Numbered from the stretch's first letter, positions 8,474-18,600 are shown. The stretch is 64,000 bases of DNA from Acidobacteriota bacterium (GCA_003223115.1 QHXW01000089.1:1-64000), one strand, 5' to 3'. Notes: generated from the letters alone by a model not told the origin. Numbers and translations: made by a program.

Positions 8474-9405
8474 TCGTTGTCTTTCTGGCGGTTCTCTTGC
8501 CAGGCCTCCACTGGGACCAGGGTCCGGAGGCGGCAAAAGCCCTCAAGCAGGCTGCTATCGAGCGCCTGTACGTTCCCGCTGACCAGGTAACGGCGTGGAA
8601 GAAAGAAGGATTTGATGCGCAGCCCTTCGACGCAGCGCGATACCTCAAGCTTCCAGTGCCCGGAGTACGCTATCAGATGGACCTAGCGGCAGCAACCAAC
8701 GTGCCCTGGGTTGACGCGAACGGCTGGCGTTTCGAACGCGGGCGCGCTCAGAACATTGATCGGCGGTACTATTACAGCGTGCCCTGGCACAAAGCCGCGC
8801 TGGCAGCGGCCGAAGCGTACGCGAGTGGCGCCGATGCCGTTGTTCATCCAGACCCGAGAGACCTGACCGCGTTGAGCCGCATGCTGGCGTTTCTGCGGAG
8901 CATCGACGGGCCGCGATTGCCGGCGTTGGCCAATATCGGAGTCATTGACGACGGTTCCGCCGAGACCGGGGAAGTGCTGAACCTCCTGGCCCGCCGCAAT
9001 CTGCTTTTTCGCGTGGTGCATGCACCGGATCCGACGCTTGACCTCAACGTGCACATCGGTAGCACTGAGTATCCAAAGGCCGAGGCGGCCAATCCAGCGG
9101 CGTTTGCCACCAGCGTCCGTCAGAAGCTGACGGATGAGAAGCGCCTGGTGCGTGTGTACGGCAGCGACGTGGTGCTCGGCCGTCTGGAAGGTAATGAGCG
9201 TCAGATTCGGATTCACCTGATCAACTATGGGGGCGGAAAAGTGGAAGGGCTGCGCGTCAGGGTGCGCGGTCCGTATCCTCACGGTACGCTCGCTGCGTTC
9301 GGATTATCAAACGTCAAGCTGGGGGACCATGCCGCTTCCGTGGACGCGACCGAGTTCACAATCCCTGAAATGGATGTCTCCGCAGTCGTGGATTTGAGAA
9401 AATAG
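8470..9405 (+). CDS. Unknown exported protein following the DUF362 gene
   Basis: A 311-residue protein I do not recognise. It starts with GTG inside the previous stop (GTGA). The first ~12 residues are hydrophobic (MIVVFLAVLLPG), so a signal peptide is likely. A central segment, LANIGVIDDGSAETGEVLNLLARRNLLFRVV, has the look of an alpha/beta glutamine-amidotransferase-like fold. The C-terminal ~80 residues (HLINYGGGKVEGLRVRVRGPYPHG) look like a beta-sandwich of the kind found at the ends of carbohydrate-active enzymes. The arrangement suggests a non-catalytic carbohydrate-associated role, but this is inference only. Confidence 0.65.
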   Translation: MIVVFLAVLLPGLHWDQGPEAAKALKQAAIERLYVPADQVTAWKKEGFDAQPFDAARYLKLPVPGVRYQMDLAAATNVPWVDANGWRFERGRAQNIDRRYYYSVPWHKAALAAAEAYASGADAVVHPDPRDLTALSRMLAFLRSIDGPRLPALANIGVIDDGSAETGEVLNLLARRNLLFRVVHAPDPTLDLNVHIGSTEYPKAEAANPAAFATSVRQKLTDEKRLVRVYGSDVVLGRLEGNERQIRIHLINYGGGKVEGLRVRVRGPYPHGTLAAFGLSNVKLGDHAASVDATEFTIPEMDVSAVVDLRK

Positions 9406-9418
9406 TCAAAGGTAATCC

Positions 9419-10678
9419 ATGCCCATTTCCAGAAGAGAATTTATCGCTGGGACAGCATCCGCGCCTTTCCTGCAGGGCCAAAACCAACCCACGCGTCCAA
9501 AGCTGGCAGCGGTCTGCACCATTTACCACCGCATGTCGCACGCGCAGCAGATCGTGGACCGGTTTCTCGACGGATACGGCTGGAACAGTACACATCACCA
9601 TCCGCCTATGGATCTGGTTTCGCTGTATGTAAACCAAATTGGCGGCGACGACTTGAGCCGCGAGCGCGCCAGCCGCCATCCGGAGATGAAGATGTATCCC
9701 ACCATCGCCGAGGCGTTGACGCGCGGAGGCAGTAAGCTGGCGGTCGACGGCGTGGTGCTGGTGGGTGAGCACGGGCATTATCCCAAGAACGAAAAAGGCC
9801 AGACGAAGTATCCCCGCTATGAATTCTTCCAGCAAATCGTAAACGTGTTTCGCTCGAGCGGCCGTTCCGTGCCCGTGTTCAACGACAAACATCTTTCCTG
9901 GAACTGGACTTGGGCGAAGGAGATGTACGACACGGCGCGCAGCATGGGCTTCGCCTTCATGGCCGGCTCCAGCCTGCCGGTCACCTGGCGGACACCATCG
10001 CTTGAGATGTCTGCCAACTCGCGAGTGCGCGAAGCTCTGTGCGTCTGTTATGGAGGCGTGGATAGCTACGATTTCCATGGTCTAGAAACGATTCAGTGCA
10101 TGGTGGAGCGCCGCGCGGGTGGTGAGATTGGCGTGAAATGGGTCCAAGCCTACCGCGGCGAAAACTTCTGGAAAGCGTATCAGGATGGCATCTGGCCCCA
10201 CGATCTCATGGATGCCGCACTCTGCCGCAGCCACACGCTCACGCCCGGGCGCCAAGGCTTCAACAACATTTTTCCGGCTTTTGATGATATGCGCCGGCTG
10301 GTGAAGGACCCGGTGGCCTACCGTTACGAACACGAAGACGGCGTCAAATGCACCATGCTGTTGATGAACGACCTGGTGAGAGATTTCAATTTCGCCGCCC
10401 GCCTGGAGGGCCAAGCTGAACCTTTCTCCACACAAATGTATCTGCCGATGCCGGACGGCCGCACCACGCTGGCCAACTTTTTCAGCCCGCAGGTCAATAA
10501 CCTGGAAAAAATGTTTCTGAGCGGCAAGCCCACTTATCCGGTAGAGCGCACGCTGCTGACCACCGGATTAACCGCGGCGGGAGTGGAGAGCCTTTACCGC
10601 AGGCAGGCGCGATACGACACCCCGCACCTCGCCATCCCCTATCAGCCGGCGACAGAGTCCACCTTCTGGAGAACCTAG
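9419..10678 (+). CDS. Tat-exported protein of unknown function, paralogue 1 of 2
   Basis: A 419-residue protein of a family I know only as hypothetical in Solibacter-like bacteria. MPISRREFIAG at the N-terminus is a twin-arginine signal. Conserved stretches shared with the next gene include LAVDGV.L.GEHG.YP.NEKGQ..YPRYEFF, VPVFNDK, LAGSSLPVTWR and NFAARL. The shared His and Asp residues in SLYV, GEHG, FNDK and YDFHGLE would suit metal or sugar binding, but no motif is decisive. It follows the previous gene by 13 bases and precedes its paralogue by 5, so an operon with DUF362 is likely. Confidence 0.7.
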   Translation: MPISRREFIAGTASAPFLQGQNQPTRPKLAAVCTIYHRMSHAQQIVDRFLDGYGWNSTHHHPPMDLVSLYVNQIGGDDLSRERASRHPEMKMYPTIAEALTRGGSKLAVDGVVLVGEHGHYPKNEKGQTKYPRYEFFQQIVNVFRSSGRSVPVFNDKHLSWNWTWAKEMYDTARSMGFAFMAGSSLPVTWRTPSLEMSANSRVREALCVCYGGVDSYDFHGLETIQCMVERRAGGEIGVKWVQAYRGENFWKAYQDGIWPHDLMDAALCRSHTLTPGRQGFNNIFPAFDDMRRLVKDPVAYRYEHEDGVKCTMLLMNDLVRDFNFAARLEGQAEPFSTQMYLPMPDGRTTLANFFSPQVNNLEKMFLSGKPTYPVERTLLTTGLTAAGVESLYRRQARYDTPHLAIPYQPATESTFWRT

Positions 10679-10683
10679 CCGTC

Positions 10684-11853
10684 ATGCCACAGCGGATCGC
10701 AGTCATTACAACCGTTTATAAATACCTTTCGCACGCACAGCACGAGGCGGATCGAATTCTGGTGGGCTACCCGCATAACGGCAAATGGCATCGCCCGGAC
10801 ATGAAGATCGTGTCGCTCTATGTGGACCAGAAGCCGCACGACGACCTGAGCGAGGCGCGCGCGCGTGAATTTCGATTCAAAGTGTACCCGGGCGTCGCGG
10901 AAACGCTTCGCTGCGGCGGCGACAAGCTGGCTGTAGATGGCGTGATGATCATCGGTGAACATGGAAATTATCCGCGCAACGAGAAAGGGCAGATCCTCTA
11001 TCCGCGCTACGAGTTCTTTAAGCAGTGCACGGATGTATTCGAAAAAGACGGTCGGGCAGTACCGGTGTTCAACGACAAGAATCTTTCCTATAGCTTCGAG
11101 AAAGCTAAATGGATGGTGGACGCCTCCAGGCGGCTTCGATTCCCGATCCTTGCCGGCTCCTCACTGCCGGTCACCTGGCGTCTGCCGGATATTGAATTGC
11201 CGCTCGGATGCCGGATCGACGATGCGCTCATGGTCGGTGTGGGTGAGTCAGACGCCATGGACTATCACGCGCTCGAAGCCATGCAATCGATGGTGGAGCG
11301 CCGCAAGGGCGGCGAGACAGGCGTAAAAGCCGTCCAGTTGATCGAAGGCGATGCCGTCTGGAAGGCTGGCGAAGACGGCCGCTGGCCCAAGGAACTGCTG
11401 ACTGCGGCGCTCTCACGCAGCGATACGCCACAGGGCCTCACTGTGACCGACGGCCGCACGCAGGACCTGGTGCGCAATGGCCAGTTGCCGAAGCTGGTGA
11501 AAAATCCCTGGGCCTATTTCATCGAGTACAACGACGGTCTCAAAGCCACTTTGCTCATGCTGAACGGGGCTGTCGGGGATTTTAACTTTGCCGCGCGCGT
11601 CAAGGACCTTGGGGTACAGTCCACGCAATTCCTGCTGACACCTGAGCCCAACGTCACCTATTCGGCCTGCCTCATCGGCAAGGTCGAGGCAATGTTCGCC
11701 ACGGGCAAGGCGCCCTACCCCGTGGAACGCACGCTGATCGTCAGCGGCATCCTAGAAAGCTGTCTGACTTCGCGAGCCGAAGGTCACAAGCGGCTGGAAA
11801 CCCCGTATCTCACGGTGCGATACCAGGCGCCGAATGTAGGTTTTCAGAATTAG
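10684..11853 (+). CDS. Cytoplasmic protein of unknown function, paralogue 2 of 2
   Basis: A 389-residue paralogue of the preceding protein along its whole length, sharing GEHGNYPRNEKGQ, YPRYEFFKQ, VPVFNDKNLSYS, LAGSSLPVTWRLP, MVERRKGGETGVKAVQ and NFAARV. It lacks the Tat leader and begins directly at the conserved core (MPQRIAVITTVYKYLSHAQHEADR), so one copy is exported and one stays in the cytoplasm. It ends with TPYLTVRYQAP, a sequence that recurs as a relic at 15242-15304. No function can be given from the sequence. Confidence 0.7.
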   Translation: MPQRIAVITTVYKYLSHAQHEADRILVGYPHNGKWHRPDMKIVSLYVDQKPHDDLSEARAREFRFKVYPGVAETLRCGGDKLAVDGVMIIGEHGNYPRNEKGQILYPRYEFFKQCTDVFEKDGRAVPVFNDKNLSYSFEKAKWMVDASRRLRFPILAGSSLPVTWRLPDIELPLGCRIDDALMVGVGESDAMDYHALEAMQSMVERRKGGETGVKAVQLIEGDAVWKAGEDGRWPKELLTAALSRSDTPQGLTVTDGRTQDLVRNGQLPKLVKNPWAYFIEYNDGLKATLLMLNGAVGDFNFAARVKDLGVQSTQFLLTPEPNVTYSACLIGKVEAMFATGKAPYPVERTLIVSGILESCLTSRAEGHKRLETPYLTVRYQAPNVGFQN

Positions 11854-12154
11854 TGAAAATTCTTGCTGCAGTTCTTGAAAAAACGCGCCACAGTTAGTGA
11901 AATAATCCTACATGGCGCGTAGCAGTTCAGATTGAGCCCAAACGCTTCGACCGCCTCATCTGGGGAGCGCAACCGTAGTATTGACAAACCGTAGTCTTGA
12001 GATTGACACTCAACCAGGCATGTGACACTCTACGTGAGGTCTGAATTGCTTTCCGCGCCGCCCTTTCGGTAGTAAGTCGAAACTGAGGCTCGTATACTGG
12101 TTGACTTCGAGCTAATTTGATCCGGGTGTCTTTGGTTTCTTGAGGAGGATTGGA
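11854..12154. other. Intergenic region with a 16-bp tandem repeat
   Basis: No gene seen. At 11971-12002 there is an imperfect tandem repeat of a 16-bp unit (AACCGTAGTATTGACA, then AACCGTAGTCTTGAGA, 14 of 16 identical). A TTGACA lies in the first unit and another at 12003-12008. I see no convincing -10 box at the right distance. It may hold the promoter of the following gene, which has a strong ribosome-binding site (GAGGAGGA) near 12142. Confidence 0.4.
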
Positions 12155-13051
12155 ATGGCTGACTCCAAGGCCGACGCTCCCTTTGTTTTTGAAGGTTCCG
12201 TGAAGTCTGTCTCCGATTCCAATGTGTCCGCCGTTCCGGCGGACGAAAGGACGGCGGTAGTTCAGGTGGACCACGTTCGCCACGCGCCACGTGCGCTTGC
12301 GGGTTTCGCCGGCAAGGAAATCACTTTGCGAATGGCCCCCAATGAGAAACTTGCGGCCGGCGATAAAGCCATTTTTTTCACCGACAGCCTCGTATTCGCA
12401 GACCGCCTAGCGGTTCAGTCGATGGGACACGATCCCCTGGTCGCTACGGAAGCCAAGGCTGCGCTTGCAGGAGCGAGTCCGGTAGTTCAGCAGTTGCGGC
12501 GGCGGATCGATCAGGCGCAAGCCGTGGTATCGGGCCAAGTGACAGAAGTTCGCCCTGATACGCCCGGGTCGGTGAAAGCCATGACAGCCACCGGGCCTGC
12601 CATGCCGGCCGGTCGGATCAGCGAGCACGCTCCTTTCTGGCATGAGGCCGTAATCGATGTCTCGGGAGTTCATAAAGGTCCCAAGCAAAAGAAGGTGGTG
12701 GTGCGGTTCCCGACCAGTACAGACGTGAAATGGCGCAAAGCGCCGCGCTTCAAGAAGGGACAAAAGGGCATTTGGCTGCTCCACTCTGGTTCGCCCGCCC
12801 CGGCTGAGGCGAAGTCGCCAGCGGCCATGTTGAAGGCGGCTGCGGCGCCACTCGCTGCCGGGTTCTACACTGCCTTGGACCCAAACGACTTTCACCCAGC
12901 CACCGAGGCATCCGTTGTACAGGCTATGCTGCCGGTACCCGCGTCTACCCCAAAGAAGTCCGCAGCCAAAGCGGTCGCAGCGAAGAAACCTGCATTGAAG
13001 AAGGCGGCGAAACCGGCTGCCAAGACCCCTGGGAAGAAACGCCGATCCTAA
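12155..13051 (+). CDS. Unknown protein with a histone-H1-like Lys/Ala tail
   Basis: A 298-residue protein. A GAGGAGGA ribosome-binding site supports the ATG at 12155. The first ~220 residues form an alternating beta-rich region (VFEGSVKSVSDSNVSAVP..., KKVVVRFP, KGQKGIWLLH) without a signal peptide and without a family I can name. The last ~35 residues are a low-complexity tail of Lys, Ala and Pro (KKSAAKAVAAKKPALKKAAK) like those of histone H1-type and AlgP-like bacterial proteins, so DNA or polyanion binding is possible. It lies 27 bases before a beta-propeller gene and may be cotranscribed with it. Confidence 0.65.
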   Translation: MADSKADAPFVFEGSVKSVSDSNVSAVPADERTAVVQVDHVRHAPRALAGFAGKEITLRMAPNEKLAAGDKAIFFTDSLVFADRLAVQSMGHDPLVATEAKAALAGASPVVQQLRRRIDQAQAVVSGQVTEVRPDTPGSVKAMTATGPAMPAGRISEHAPFWHEAVIDVSGVHKGPKQKKVVVRFPTSTDVKWRKAPRFKKGQKGIWLLHSGSPAPAEAKSPAAMLKAAAAPLAAGFYTALDPNDFHPATEASVVQAMLPVPASTPKKSAAKAVAAKKPALKKAAKPAAKTPGKKRRS

Positions 13052-13078
13052 AGCTGGTGAAAAGGAGGTGTACCTGAA

Positions 13079-14473
13079 ATGGCAGCAACCTTATTGCTCG
13101 TAAACATGATCCCGAATTCTCTCAGCGGGGAGACTGAGCAGGACAGCGAGCCGATGCTGGCAGTGAATCCCAATAACCCGCAACAGCTCGTGGGCACAGC
13201 CTTCACGCCGAATCCCATGGGCGGGAGTTCGACGACGGCGCCGGTATTTATTTCCACCGACGGAGGCCACACCTGGACGCTGAACACGATTGTGCCGGGC
13301 GGAGATATGACAGGCGACATCACAGTCGCCTTCGGACCGAAATCGAATAACCTGTACGCCGGAATTCTGCGCCAGGACTCGCCCCCGAATGAGACCGAAC
13401 TGAATATCCTTCGAACCTCGAATTTACAGTCACCGTCGCCGATGCAGGTGCTCGTAGACCGCATCGGACCGGATCAGCCATTCATTCATTCCTCGCTTGG
13501 CGGCAGCGGGGCCGGCGCCACGGACCGTGTCTATGTTGGTGACAACCTCCCGAATTCCACGGTGGACTTCTCCTTGAACGCCGCCGTGGCGACGGCGACC
13601 ACTGGTTTCCGGAAAACCTTCGTTGAGTCTCGACCCAACGCGGGACAGAATGGCCCGCAGGTACGTACCGCCTGTCACCGCAACGGCGTTACCTACGTGG
13701 CGTACTATGGATGGCGCAAACAGTCCGGTGACTTCGCCGCCAACACACTCTCGATCACGGCCGATGTGGTGGTGGTCCGCGACGATTCGGGCACTTCGGG
13801 CGCCAATCCCTTCCGCGACCTGTTGGATCCCTCCGACGGCTTGCCCGGCCGGATTGTAGCGAAGAATGTGAAGTTTCCGTTCCGGCGACGCGGCAAACCG
13901 TCGGAAGGCCAGCAGCGGCTCGGAGGCGACCTCTCCATCGCGGTCAACCCGGCCAACAGCAAGATTGTTTACTTGGCCTTTACCGGCTTGGTCGGCAAAA
14001 AGCTCACGCTGCATATACAGCGTTCAACCGATTCCGGCGAGAACTGGTCGGCGGATCTACTCACCGTCCCGTTTGGCATCAACATCGCTGTGGCCGTCAA
14101 TGACAGCGGCGACCCCGGCTTGTTGTATCAGCGGTTGACCGGTTCGGGAGCCAGCGCTCGTTGGGTAACACATTTTCGTAAGGCAGCCGTGGCGGCCCCC
14201 ACCACCTGGAGCGATCTGGTGCTCTGCGACCATCCTGCGTTGAAGCCCGCCAAGACGTTCGATCCCTTCCTCGGCGACTATGCGTATCTCACAGCACTCG
14301 GTCAGGAGTACTTCGGAATCTTCTCTGCCAGCAACGAGCCGGACTTGGCGCATTTTCCCAACAACGTCATGTACCAGCGCAACCACAATTTCACTTCGAA
14401 GAAGCTGACGAATCTGGCCGGCGCCACCGTGCCGATCTCGATCGATCCATTCTTCTTCAAGTTCACTCCGTAG
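13079..14473 (+). CDS. Sialidase-like beta-propeller protein with Asp-boxes
   Basis: A 464-residue protein. Asp-box (BNR-type) motifs are visible: STDGGHTWTLN near residue 60 and STDSGENWSADLL near 318. Segments such as DPMLAVNPNNPQQLVGTAF and GDLSIAVNPANSKIVYLAF are typical of propeller blades in exo-sialidase-like and glycosyl-hydrolase-like exported proteins. The catalytic arginine triad of true sialidases is not evident. No signal peptide is seen at the ATG, which is placed by AAGGAGGTG upstream (13062-13070). It follows the Lys-tail protein gene and may work with it. Enzyme activity is not supported. Confidence 0.7.
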   Translation: MAATLLLVNMIPNSLSGETEQDSEPMLAVNPNNPQQLVGTAFTPNPMGGSSTTAPVFISTDGGHTWTLNTIVPGGDMTGDITVAFGPKSNNLYAGILRQDSPPNETELNILRTSNLQSPSPMQVLVDRIGPDQPFIHSSLGGSGAGATDRVYVGDNLPNSTVDFSLNAAVATATTGFRKTFVESRPNAGQNGPQVRTACHRNGVTYVAYYGWRKQSGDFAANTLSITADVVVVRDDSGTSGANPFRDLLDPSDGLPGRIVAKNVKFPFRRRGKPSEGQQRLGGDLSIAVNPANSKIVYLAFTGLVGKKLTLHIQRSTDSGENWSADLLTVPFGINIAVAVNDSGDPGLLYQRLTGSGASARWVTHFRKAAVAAPTTWSDLVLCDHPALKPAKTFDPFLGDYAYLTALGQEYFGIFSASNEPDLAHFPNNVMYQRNHNFTSKKLTNLAGATVPISIDPFFFKFTP

Positions 14474-14930
14474 TCCCAACGATGAGACTGGACTCGACGT
14501 TGCCGAGTCCGCTTAAAGGGGTGCTCCCAAATTCGAAGCACCTTGAAGATTCGGTTCCAGCGCACCACCGGCGTGAAGCATTATCGTTGTTGCCAGCGCC
14601 CCGTTGCGTAGACTTTGGCTTTGGGTGCCGATCAATTCTCGCCGGCACTCGCCGATCGATGCCTCCCAATCTGATCTCATCGGATGGGAGCGTCGCTCCT
14701 GGACGAAGTTGTCGAGAAACCGAATCTTTGTATCACCGCTCTGTGGATCGCATACGGTTCGTCCGCAAAAGTTTCCATTAATGAACAGCCTCTTGCCCTT
14801 TGAAGCGCGAACTCGCAAACGGACATTCCGCCGGAAGTCACGAACTTCTGGGCGATTGCTAGATAATATTCCTCTCCATCATTGACAACATGCAGAGACT
14901 GTGGGAGTCTGCTGTAACAGGCACACAGTC
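14474..14930. other. Intergenic region, nothing recognised
   Basis: About 450 bases without a convincing gene. Open frames exist on both strands but their translations are Arg/Ser-rich and match no family I know. There are no tRNA-like arms and no clear terminator after the propeller gene. Confidence 0.4.
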
Positions 14931-15077
14931 ATGGATTTCCTTGAACGCTGTTTGCACATTAGCCCCGACGGTGGTTCTGGAGCTACGGAAGCGATCTACA
15001 TTGCGGTCGTCGTGTTGATTGCGTTAGCGCTGGTCCTCCGCCGCGTACTTACTGCTTGGTCGCCCATTAGAGACTGA
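14931..15077 (+). CDS. Small single-span membrane protein (48 aa)
   Basis: A short ORF: MDFLERCLHISPDGGSG, then one hydrophobic helix IYIAVVVLIALALVL, then a positive tail RRVLTAW. The topology (N-terminal outside, RR flank inside) is coherent, and the length suits the many small membrane proteins of bacteria. The ribosome-binding site is weak. The MDFLER..HISPDGGSG opening looks like a real protein start rather than noise, but I cannot confirm homologues. Confidence 0.4.
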   Translation: MDFLERCLHISPDGGSGATEAIYIAVVVLIALALVLRRVLTAWSPIRD

Positions 15078-15222
15078 ACCGCCGACCGAAGCGGCGCCAG
15101 CGTAGATTCGCATGTCCCTGCCGCCCGCCGCCCAGCACAACACAACAACCCCAACGATTCCATAAGCCATGATGGCAAAGCATCTAGGAGTGGGTAGCTT
15201 GCGCGCGTGGGGCCGGATTTTC

Positions 15223-15304
15223 TCTGGAACCAGGGTCCGGCGGACCGCCGTATCTCGCCGTGCGATACCAGGCGCCAAAAGACAACCAGCATTGTAGAAC
15301 GTAG
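15223..15304 (+). pseudogene. Relic: 3' end of a third copy of the 9.4-11.8 kb paralogue family
   Basis: In one frame this reads GGPPYLAVRYQAPKDNQH before a stop. It matches TPYLTVRYQAP at the end of the gene at 10684-11853, with 28 of 31 bases identical (ccgtatctc...gtgcgataccaggcgcc). The preceding bases (15226-15243) also resemble the 5' part of the unknown gene at 8470-9405 (about 16 of 18 bases around ggaccagggtccgg). The two similarities suggest a collapsed remnant of a further copy of that operon. It is far too short to be functional. Confidence 0.5.
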
Positions 15305-15394
15305 AGCCCTATGCCCTAGCCACGTTAGGCAGGGCCGCTTGCGTTGCTTTGTACGTTATCGTATTAAAGGCGCAGGGATTGCTCTCTCACAGGC

Positions 15395-15628
15395 ATGAAA
15401 CGTCTTATCTATTCAACAGTTCTGGGTCTGGCGCTGACAGGCGCAGCCTTGTGGGCTCAAGCTGATACTCAGGGCGCCAAGCAGGAGATGAAACAGGCCG
15501 GCCATGATGTGAAAGATGCCGCCAAAAGCACCGGCCGCGCCACCAAAAAGACTGCCAAGAAGGGCGCAAGAAAAGTCAAACACGGCGCTCATAAGGCGGC
15601 GGAGGCAGTGGAAGATAAAACGAAGTAG
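15395..15628 (+). CDS. Small exported Lys/Ala-rich protein
   Basis: A 77-residue protein with a clear Sec signal peptide (MKRLIYSTVLGLALTGAALWAQA) and a mature part of ~54 residues dominated by Lys, Ala, Gly and Thr (KNDA-type repeats such as DVKDAAKSTGRATKKTAKKGARKVKHGAHKAAE, split here by residues not quoted). Similar small basic periplasmic proteins are common in Acidobacteria and Proteobacteria and are often induced under stress. It ends 12 bases before the convergent metH stop. Confidence 0.6.
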   Translation: MKRLIYSTVLGLALTGAALWAQADTQGAKQEMKQAGHDVKDAAKSTGRATKKTAKKGARKVKHGAHKAAEAVEDKTK

Positions 15629-15640
15629 GCCCTGGTCCTG

Positions 15641-18600
15641 CTATACCAGCACGGTTTCGGCCTGTTCGCTGGCTGTAAAGTAGGCGCAGTCGGGATGGTG
15701 GAATACCAGTGCGCTGACGCTTGCCTCGGGTTCCATCATCATACCCTCGGTGAGGCGCACGCCGATGTCATCGGGCTCGAGAAGCGTCCAGAGGCCCTGC
15801 TGGTCGTCCAGGTTGGGGCACGCAGGATAGCCGAAACTGTAGCGCTTGCCGCGGTAACGAGAGGTAAAACGTTCCTGCATGGTCATGGTAGGCGGATCTG
15901 GAAATCCCCAATCTTCCCGGATGCGGCGGTGCAACCACTCCGCGCAACCTTCGGCGGTTTCAAGCGCCAGTGCTTGCAGCGCGTGGGCCTTGAGGTAGAG
16001 GCCCTCCAGCTTCCAGACCTCGCTCTTCTCGCGAATGCCCGCGCCTGCCGTCACCACAAACAGGGCCAGGTGATCGCGGCGGCCATCCTGCGGCTCGAGG
16101 ATATAGTCGCTCAAGCACAAGCCTTCCTGCCGGCGTTGACGGCCGAAACCGAAGGTGTGGATGGGCTCCGCGACGCCGGGTGTGAACAGGCGAATGGAGT
16201 TCCCTTGCCGTTCCGCTTCAAAGAATCGCCAGACGGCTTTCACCTTCATGAACGCCGCCGCCTCGTGCTTCACTTCCTCGACATTGTGATAGAGCTCCAG
16301 CGCCTTTTCGTTGTGTTCCGCCAGTTCTTTTTCAAAGCGCCCCTTATATCCCAGATGGTGCCCATAAAGCATCTGCGGATTGATATAGCTCCAGATTTCG
16401 GTGAGCTGTGGCACATCGCGAACCTTGCGGTCAAGATACGGCGCAGCGGGAATCGGAAGATCGGCGCGCACCTTGCGGCTGCGTGTCTCGGTGAGCGGAA
16501 GGACCGGCTCCTCGACGTGACCATTTACCGCGACCGGTTCCAGATGTGTGTGGGCGCGTAGCACGCCGGAACGCTCGTTCGGATCCATGAGCTGGTTCAT
16601 CAACCTGAGCCCGGTCATAGCGTCTTTGGCATAGCACACCGCTTCGCCGTAAGCCGGAGCAATCTTGGTGACGGTGTATTTTTCCGAAAGCGCCGCGCCC
16701 CCGACCAGCAGAGGCACATGCACGCCGGCATCTCTGAGATCGCCGGCAGTAATCACCATCTGTTGCGCGCTCTTCACCAGCAGACCTGACAGGCCAATGG
16801 CGTCCGGCGTGTGCTCTTTGAACGCTTCGATCAGCTTTTCGGGCGGCACTTTGATGCCCAGATTGATCACACGGTATCCGTTGTTGCTGAGAATGATCTC
16901 GACAAGGTTCTTGCCGATATCGTGCACATCGCCTTTGACCGTGGCGAGCACGATTTTCCCCCGCGTAGCTGTCTCGGCCTTTTCCATGAAGGTCTCGAGA
17001 TAATTCACCGCGGCTTTCATGGCTTCGGCCGATTGCAATACCTCCGCCACGATCAGCTCGTTATTGTTGAATAGCCGTCCTACTTCGGACATGCCCGCCA
17101 TCAACGGACCGTTGATGATCTCGAGCGGTTCCGACCCTTCATTGCGCTTGTGATCCAGGTCCTCGATAAGACCCTCTTTGGTGCCCTCAATGATGTAATT
17201 TGCCAGACGTTCGTCGAGAGGCAGGTCGGCAGCTTTGGCCTTTTCCTTTTTGACGGCGTGACGGAAATGTTCGGCGATGGCCGCGATGTGATATTGATTG
17301 ATCCCCGCCTTCTGTTCGGCGGTTTGCTGACGCCAGTCTTCGGGCGCCATGCGCAGTGCCTCATTAGCCGCCAGGTCAGCGGGAGGCTTGTTGAAGAGCA
17401 GGCTTTCCGCGAGGCGGCGCTCATGCTCCGGAATCAAAGCAAAGCGCTCGAGCTTCTCTGCGTTGACGATCGCCAGGTCGAGACCCGCCTTGGTGCAGTA
17501 GTAAAGAAAAACCGAGTTGACCACTTCGCGCGCGGCGGCGGGCAATCCGAACGAGATGTTCGAAATGCCCAGGATGGTCTGCACAAACGGAATTTTTTCC
17601 TTGATCAAACGCACGGCTTCGATGGTTTCAACCGCGCCGCCGATATAATTACTGTCGCCGGTCGCGCAGGGGAACACCAGAGGATCGATGATGATGTCCT
17701 CGACCGGAACACCATATTTCCCGGTGAGCAACTGGACCGAGCGCTCGGCAACCGCCAGCTTCCGCTCGCGGGTGAAGGCCTGGGCCTGCTGCTTATCCTC
17801 ATCGATGCAACCCGCGATCAGCGCCGCGCCGTAGGTCCGCGCGACGGGGCATACGCGCTCGAATTTTTCCTCGCCGTCTTCCAGGTTGATCGAATTGATG
17901 ATGCTCTTCCCCTGGCAGTAGGTGAGCGACTGCTCGATCGACTGGGGATCGGTGGTGTCCACCATAATGGGCGCCTTGACCAGCCGGATCAGCCGCTCAT
18001 AGAAGAATGGAATGTCCTTGATTTCATCCCGATCCGTAGATTGCAGGCAGACGTCCACGATGTGAGCGCCGTTTTTCACTTGCTGGCGCGCGATCTCCGC
18101 GGCCTGCTCCCATTTTTCTTCCGCGATCAGCGTCTTAAATGCCCGGGAGCCGATGACGTTGGTGCGCTCGCCGACAATCAGCGGGCGGCTGCTGTCTTCT
18201 GCCTCGACCAGCTCGATGCCCGAATAGTATGCCCGATGTGGCCGAGCCTTGAGTACCCGTGGCTTCTTGCCTTCGACCATACGGGCGATGGCGCGGATAT
18301 GCGCATCGGTCGTACCGCAGCAGCCGCCGATCAGGTTCAACCAGCCATGCGATACAAATTTTTCGAGTTGCGCGGCCAGGCTCTCGGGCGTCTCGTTGTA
18401 CTTCAGTTGCTCGTTCGGCAGGCCGGCATTGGGATAGCAGGAAACACTTGTCGTCGCCAGATCGCTTAAGGTGCGGATATGGTCGGTCATGAACTCGGGC
18501 CCCGTGGCGCAGTTCAGACCAATCGAGAGCAAATCGGCGTGCGAAATGGATGCCCAGAACGCATCGGCGCCCTGGCCCGCCAGCATGGTGCCAGAAGCCT

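Noticed and set aside
17150-18469. A 439-codon open frame antisense to metH
   Set aside because: It lies wholly inside metH, whose every module is conserved, and its translation has no recognisable motif. It is a by-product of codon bias in GC-rich DNA.
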